Source: Penicillium oxalicum (Eukaryota > Ascomycota > Eurotiomycetes > Eurotiales > Aspergillaceae). Taken from it: a DNA stretch of 64,000 bases. Shown one piece after another: positions 58,482 through 64,000 of the stretch (position 1 is the first letter of the stretch; each line of letters starts with the position of its first letter). The notes under the pieces were generated by a model. That model saw only the letters and a program-made list of their open reading frames with translations. It did not search any database and was not told the origin of the DNA. A program made the translations under genes and the position numbers. Location: assembly GCF_001723175.1 (NCBI RefSeq), contig NC_064654.1:1798001-1862000 (forward strand), given 5' to 3'.

Positions 58482-61412
58482 TCACATTGCAAGCGAGAAA
58501 TCCCCGAAAAAGTCTTGCATGGCCGTTGGAAAGAAAAACAGATTCAGCCCTGGAAAATCCCACTCGGAAACAAACTGCTCGGGCATAAACCACTGCAGGT
58601 CTGCCTGCGCATCAAACAGCTCCCAAAAGGGAGAAGTGGTAGTCGTTCCATCCGTAGTAGAATGCTGTGACTCTTCCAACGCACGTCCGAACTTTTCAAT
58701 GCTAACCTTGAGGATTTGAAGATAGATGTTTCCAGTACTCGGCTGATTGCTGTTGGAGCCGAGTCCACTGAGCTCTTCGATCAGCCTTCTGCCCTGGTCT
58801 AGGAGCTCATTATGTTGTTCATTCCGGTCAGGAAGAAGACGTGAAAGCTTGAGTAAGAGCAAAAAAGAAAAGGCACACTTGGCCCAGACAAAATCCATGG
58901 CATATTTGAGTTTTGCGAGGTAATAGGTCGGTTCGAAGATGATGAGATTCAAATGTCTGCGGGCGGCAGCTTTGGCGGCAAGGAGTATTTCTCGTTCAGT
59001 GGGGGTCATCGCTCTGCAGTTGCCAAGTAATCAGTGAAATGACTTCTAGGAGAATCATTTAATACCAATGCCAATCCAGAGAAGATTGGCAAAAAAGAAC
59101 AAAAAAACATACGCCACGTTCTCTACCCCCATCGCCCGAAGTGCTTTGCAATTGAGCATCATTTCGGCCCAACATTTTTGAACACGAAGGGCTACCAGAA
59201 GATATGGTTTCTCTTGCTGTGCAGAGCCACAATTCTCTGGAATGGTATTAATGATCTGCTTTCGCCTGACAGTGGAGACTGGACTCACCGATGATCCGTA
59301 GCCAGTCACTTGCCGGATGTCAGCCTTGAAGATTAAATGCAGATATTGCGCCACTCACTCGAACCACAAGTCAAGATCAGTCTTCATGTCATGGACAAAG
59401 TCAGATATCTCATGATGGTTTAGTGTTGTGTTCAGAATCAATGTGTCATTGATTGTTGCTGTTGAGCATATTAAAAAACTGGGATATCATAACTCCTGTC
59501 TGGTTGCCAGTTGCATCTCCCAGCAAGCTGCCTGGTCTCACTTACCTCTCAGAATATTGAGCTATTGAAACTAATATGTCAGCTATGAAATGAATTGCTG
59601 TGTGAGCGGCTTACCTCGACTTGGGAGAAAAGGCGAAGATCCAGGATAGTCGATGAAGGATGACTCAAAAGGATTCGACAGCGACGTGGGTTGCCGAGCA
59701 AGCAAATCCCGGGTGGCTTGCCAGCATCTACACGAAAACTGTTTGGAAAGTCATCAGAGAGAGGATCTGGGTTACATGAGCGCTCAGATGCTGAACTGAC
59801 ATGTGTTCCAAAACAAGAAGCCCGAACCACGTCCTTGACTTTCGCATGAGCACCTTTTCTTCCTCGGCATCATGACGAGGGTCACCATAGCTACTACCAC
59901 TGTAAATGTCATCGTCATTTCTAGCCGTCAGTCGATCGGTCAGTATCCCAAAAGCTTCGTGAAGCCCGAGATCGAGTGCCATTCGCATGGCAAATGACAG
60001 AATGAGAAGGCGGTCCGCTGAGTAGCAAGCAACAACCAGCATTGCTTGCACTGATTCGAGAGAGTTCAAGGTTTTGTTTTGAATAATGACATTGATCCAC
60101 TTCTTCAACTCGCCATGTAGTATTTCAGACATGGAACCGTTAGCATCTAGGCCGAGAGCTCATTAGAAAGAGACATCCTCTGAAATCTTGAAATTGGTAG
60201 ACTCACTTGTATCAATCATGCTGCCAATGGTACACAGAGCATTGAGTAGGATACTGCTACGTTCCCGCACCGAATCGAAGGTATCGTATCCTGGGTCAAA
60301 TATCGGAATATATCTGTCCTTGATTATTAGGCTTGGTTAGTTCCACTTCCATATGTACTTGGGATCTAGTGCTCACGTACGCAACCCTCAAAGAAACTGC
60401 CCCCAAAATCCCCAGGAAAGTGTCAAGTTAGATCGGTAAAAATCTCGGAAGGTCCAAACATGTGTACCCACGTCTTGAAGTATGCAGCGGCACATTCCTT
60501 TGAGATAAGACCTTTTGCAATGAAGTCTACCACGGCTTCGTCGCGGATCTCAAAACACCATCTCTTTCGTTTCAATGTCTGCTGAACTACCGCGTGTGAT
60601 GATGTTCGTTGTCTGGATCCATAGCCTGGGCTGGAGGCAGCGCAATTCACCACCCGTGTGCCAGAATCATCGATAACACTTGTATTTGACGGCTGTAGAT
60701 AGGTAAAGGAAGAAAGATCGTTTCCGCGGCGATAGTTGATGCGACGGGAAATCACTTCTTCGCCTGGGTTCTCACCCCCGAGAGATCGTGCGTGTGGCCG
60801 AGATGATTGAGAAAACGCGGCTTGGGTTATGCTCGTTGGAGATGAACGAGTTTCTCGTAGACATTCTTTTATCTCGTTCAGTTGTCTCCTTAGATGAAGA
60901 ACTTCTGACTCGACCGCATCGAATCGCCTAGCAATCTGTCAGACCATATAAAAATCGCATGAGAACCCGAGAATCAGTCAATGGCATGACCGATCACGCA
61001 TCTTACTCTGCAACAGGATCTTTAGGTGCTTCATAAAAGACACATTGTCTCTCGAATTTTTGACATCTTGAGAAAAATTCAATCGCCGTCTTCTTCTAGT
61101 TCATCATCATATCTCCTTACCTCCCGCATGGCCTGTCACCATCGCATCGGACCTGGAACGGCTTGAGGCTTAGTGCAAAGTTCCCAAAGAGACCTAATAC
61201 AAACACAAGGGACTTCATTACTGACCTTGGACTGCCGACAGGCACTACATGCTTTCTAAAAAGGATATTCATGAGCGGTCTCTTCCCTAAATCTGGCCTC
61301 GCACAAGACCAGCACCTGGCAACATCGTCGTCTGCGTCTAGTATCCACGTACTGGAATCCGCTTTTTCCCGACCGGTGCCGGCAGAACGTGCAGAGAATC
61401 GTCAGTCTGCAT
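58482..61412 (-). CDS. Zn2Cys6 transcription factor, 14 exons
   Basis: Exons 61353-61412, 61226-61255, 61121-61152, 61007-61066, 60472-60927, 60381-60396, 60207-60318, 59801-60146, 59615-59738, 59546-59561, 59359-59458, 59289-59308, 59113-59236 and 58482-59013 total 2028 nt (675 aa). The zinc cluster is split over exons 2 to 4: KACSACRQSK, VRCDGDRPCGR, CQKFERQC, with spacing C-x2-C-x6-C-x5-C-x2-C-x6-C. A coiled-coil follows (FDAVESEVLHLRRQLNEIKE). Then come VVDFIAKGLISKECAAAYF, FFEGC, DRYIPIFDPGYDTFDSV, RERSSILLNALCTIGSM and the middle homology domain (YSADRLLILSFAMRMALDLGLHEAF). DAGKPPGIC and CRILLSHPSS match fungal regulators of the PrtT-like kind in my memory, though the zinc cluster differs, so I assign no name. 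Exon lengths down to 16 and 20 nt make automated prediction error-prone. Confidence 0.88.
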
Positions 61413-61923
61413 TCGATTGCTCAGGCTGGAAATCAGACTTAGCGCGCGTCAGTTAGCACTCACGAACACCGACAACTCCGAGGAAGAGCCTGGATTGAAC
61501 GTAGAGGAAATGCGGGGTTCGGCGCTGTCCTCCGAGTGGAGATCGGGCCAATTCGGGGACGAGTCGACACTCGACAGTCACTGTGTTGATGGATCAGGAG
61601 CCACTATACTGATACTGCATTTACTTTACATTAAGTGGCAAATTCAAACGTGGAGATAATTTAGTCTGTGAACTTTCAATTTGGCACCGCTGCCACTTCA
61701 TCGAGAGAACGTGCTGACCCCGAATAGCATGCCCAAGATCTACGGGAAGCTCAGGGTTTAGAGAAACCATTGCGTCCGAACCCGTCAAACCAATTAGTCA
61801 GTTTTTTCCACGCACTCAAATCGGAAATATCGAAAGGACTGTTAAAGGTGCAAAGCCCATAAAAGAAACAGGAATGTCATAGTGAGGAATGGTAGCGTCC
61901 ATTACCTATCGGGTAGCTTGTCT
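61413..61923. promoter_or_regulatory. Promoter region of the 14-exon regulator
   Basis: About 510 nt between the regulator's start and the stop of the transporter gene, both on the minus strand. It should contain the regulator's promoter and the transporter's 3' end. Not otherwise recognised. Confidence 0.5.
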
Positions 61924-64000
61924 TTAGTATACGTAGACAAAGTCCTCGTTCGCCAAATCCGTGAGGTCCTTGAACGCGTTGTCCTGCGTGGCCAGTTGCA
62001 CAGGAGCGTCTGCCTTGTCTGTTTGTGCAGTTGTCACTTTATTCATCGAGTGGTCAACCACCTTGGCTTCTTTCCCCGCAGCAACGCGTTGTTTTTCATG
62101 CTTCTTGTTCAGGATGCTGAGATAGGCCATGTTGAGTCTGGAGAAAGAGGATCAAATTAGCAGTTTTCAAAGAAACATGATTTGTTGGTAATTCTACTGA
62201 CAGAATGAGGCAGAAGAGGACAATAAAGAGGATTAAACTGCTTTTTATCAGCTTCAATTTGGCAGAGACTTCGAAAGAGTTTCATACTTTGAGATGAGTC
62301 CACGATGATACAGAGGAGCTTCCTCGGTTGTGTAGAGAGTAGGGCCAATAACCTTATTATCCATGTCAGTTCTGTTCAGGGGGTCTGTAAAGATTCAACC
62401 CTGCACCTACATTGCCAACACACTGCCCAACAATCAATATACCAGTTGTCACTTTTTTCTTGGTTTCACCACCCGTGTTGGCAGCAGACCAAGAGTAAAT
62501 CAAAGGCGCTATAATATTATCAGTAAATTGAGAGCTCTCCAAGTCAAAGGAGAAAAAAAGAAACATTGCCGTGTCACTCACTTATACCAGGATATACCGA
62601 GATCTTGATTCAGGTGCAGTTGCATCAGTCATCTGGAAGCGCCGCATGAAGATGTGATTCGGTTCTCAAAGACTCACAAGATAGTACCCCACAAGTAAAG
62701 GCCCTCGGTGGGATGCATCGTGCGTAATTCGCAAAAGCATAACGCAGCCCGCGATTGGCGGCAAACACAGCAGCGTGAGAACTGGCCCCTTCATCTTCCA
62801 ATGAGTAGCCAGCCACGCACCGCCCATCGTCGCGATGAGCTGAACTGCGCCAAATGGCACATTCAGCAAAATGGTGTTGAGGGGATTGAATCCAAAGGAC
62901 TTGACAATCAAGGGCCCAAAGGTCGAGATGCCTCCGCTGGGGATACTACAGGGAAACCAGTCAGCAAAAGATGAGAATCTAAATGTCGATGATCAAGGGC
63001 ACTGACGAGATCGCCATCAGCAGAGCAAACCACAGCCATGACTTCAAATCCAAACAAGCTTCCTTGACATGATCCCATTTCCATTCATGACTTTCAATAC
63101 CCTGTTGGTTCATTCGTAATCTATCGACCGGTCAGCGATGATTATTTGTTTTATCACCCATGTCTGAAAATGCACACCTTTCAATCGCCACCAATTTGTC
63201 TTCTTCATTCAAGAATTTGGCCGTCGTTGGAGAATCAGGCATAAAAAGACTTTGGACCAGGAAATAAGTAATAGTTTCAGGGTAGCCAGTTCGTGCAGAG
63301 TGATGACTTACAGAACAGCCAGGGCAACACCAATAGTGATGAGGCCAAAGAACAGGAAGATGATCTGATTCTAAATATCAGTAATTGAATCTTCATAGAC
63401 CGATTCTTCCTTATCCTACCTGATACGGCTCGAAGACCGGAGAATCAATGTGGCCTAGGCCATAGGTAATGAGACTGCCAAGCTGAAGGGACAATTTAAG
63501 CATACGGCAAATGAACAGTGGAGCACTGACAACAACAGGAGGACCTCCAGAACGCACCATATTAACGACCCCATTCATCGCATACCAGGAACCTAGCCGA
63601 ACAGGCTGCTCCAGGCGACGGTACCACATCTGTGTGACTGCAATGAAAGCCGGGGCTATTCATGTCAGTATACGGCGCACAAAGTCTTTAATTGGGACAG
63701 CGAACAGACTCACCAATTCCAGCTTCAAAAAAGCCGAGAAAAAGACGGCAGACCAGTAATCCCGCGAAGTTGTTTGCAGCCGCCATACAGGATAACGAGA
63801 TACCCCATAGTAACACTGAAACGGCCATGAATTTTCCCATTGGGACCTTGACCAAGAGATAAGATACCAGCGGCTGAGCGACCAGTTGAGCAAGGTAGAC
63901 GACGGATCCCAACCAAGAATACATGTCGCCATGGAGATGAGCCTTCTCGACGAGACCGAAAACCGAGGCATAGGCCAGCGTTGACTTGTCAAGCTGTTGC
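61924..64000 (-). CDS. MFS transporter, Dal5-type anion:cation symporter (5' end outside the window)
   Basis: Plasma-membrane permease of the allantoate/Dal5 (ACS) family; relatives carry nicotinate, allantoate, pantothenate, dipeptides and vitamins. Exons within the window: 63714-64000 (partial), 63420-63655, 63312-63364, 63178-63249, 63007-63120, 62678-62945, 62588-62603, 62411-62508, 62288-62352, 62202-62237 and 61924-62137. They join in frame. The family pattern is visible: YLAQLVAQPLVSYLL (TM region), CRLFLGFFEAGI, QMWYRRLEQPVRLGSWYAMNG, EPYQIIFLFFGLITIG, FMPDSPTTAKFLNEEDK, and SANTGGETKKKVT (TM10-11 loop). The start codon lies beyond the right edge. The C-terminal tail is hydrophilic. 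Ten introns in a transporter is high for this family; substrate unknown. Confidence 0.88.

Noticed and set aside
1..64000. CRISPR arrays, prokaryotic operons and Shine-Dalgarno sites
   Set aside because: The sequence is clearly eukaryotic, with spliceosomal introns throughout; no regularly spaced direct repeats were seen other than the mucin minisatellite.

Overview
The window is nuclear DNA of a filamentous ascomycete. I infer an Aspergillus/Penicillium-like member of the Eurotiales. Genes are split by many short GT-AG introns (about 50-150 nt), they lie on both strands without operons, and the products include fungal-type Zn2Cys6 regulators, an Ole1-type desaturase fused to cytochrome b5, a Sch9 kinase and an RSC subunit. 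I rebuilt the exons by hand. Every spliced model given has a length divisible by three and an open frame, except one gene carrying several frameshifts.

Layout. 0.2-8.2 kb: phosphoacetylglucosamine mutase (+), glutaminyl-tRNA synthetase (-), and a frameshifted F-box/leucine-rich-repeat gene (-). 8.2-12.3 kb: no recognisable gene. 12.4-15.2 kb: Sch9-type AGC kinase (-). 15.2-19.7 kb: a second empty stretch, with a run of 25 G. 19.7-27.0 kb: Rsc7/Swp82 (+), Snf7/Vps32 (-), Ten1 (+) and a DHA1-type MFS transporter (-). 27.0-30.6 kb: a third empty stretch. 30.6-37.5 kb: a 3-beta-HSD/Erg26-like dehydrogenase (+), splicing factor Spf27/BCAS2 (-) and neutral ceramidase (+). 38.8-41.1 kb: a Ser/Thr-rich secreted mucin-like protein (+). 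41.6-47.3 kb: a Zn2Cys6 regulator, an EI24/Rrt8-like membrane protein and a haloacid-dehalogenase-type hydrolase (all -). 47.8-51.3 kb: a delta-9-type desaturase (-) and an ELO elongase (+) transcribed divergently. 51.7-56.1 kb: an HNH-domain protein (+) and mitochondrial IF-2 (-). 56.6-57.9 kb: a Ymc-type mitochondrial carrier (+). 58.5-64 kb: an intron-rich Zn2Cys6 regulator and an intron-rich Dal5-type MFS transporter (both -), the latter running off the right edge.

Most genes are unrelated housekeeping functions: chitin precursor synthesis, translation, TOR signalling, chromatin, ESCRT, telomere capping, splicing and mitochondrial translation. Two local associations may be functional. One is the desaturase/elongase pair sharing a promoter region; ceramidase and a sterol-type dehydrogenase lie elsewhere in the window. 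The other is the regulator/transporter pair at the right edge. I saw no transposon, CRISPR array, rRNA or convincing tRNA, and no clear candidate for a wholly new system. The strongest anomalies are the clustered one-base homopolymer contractions in the F-box gene, the desaturase/elongase locus, the zinc-finger extension of mtIF2, and the three gene-empty stretches with long homopolymers.
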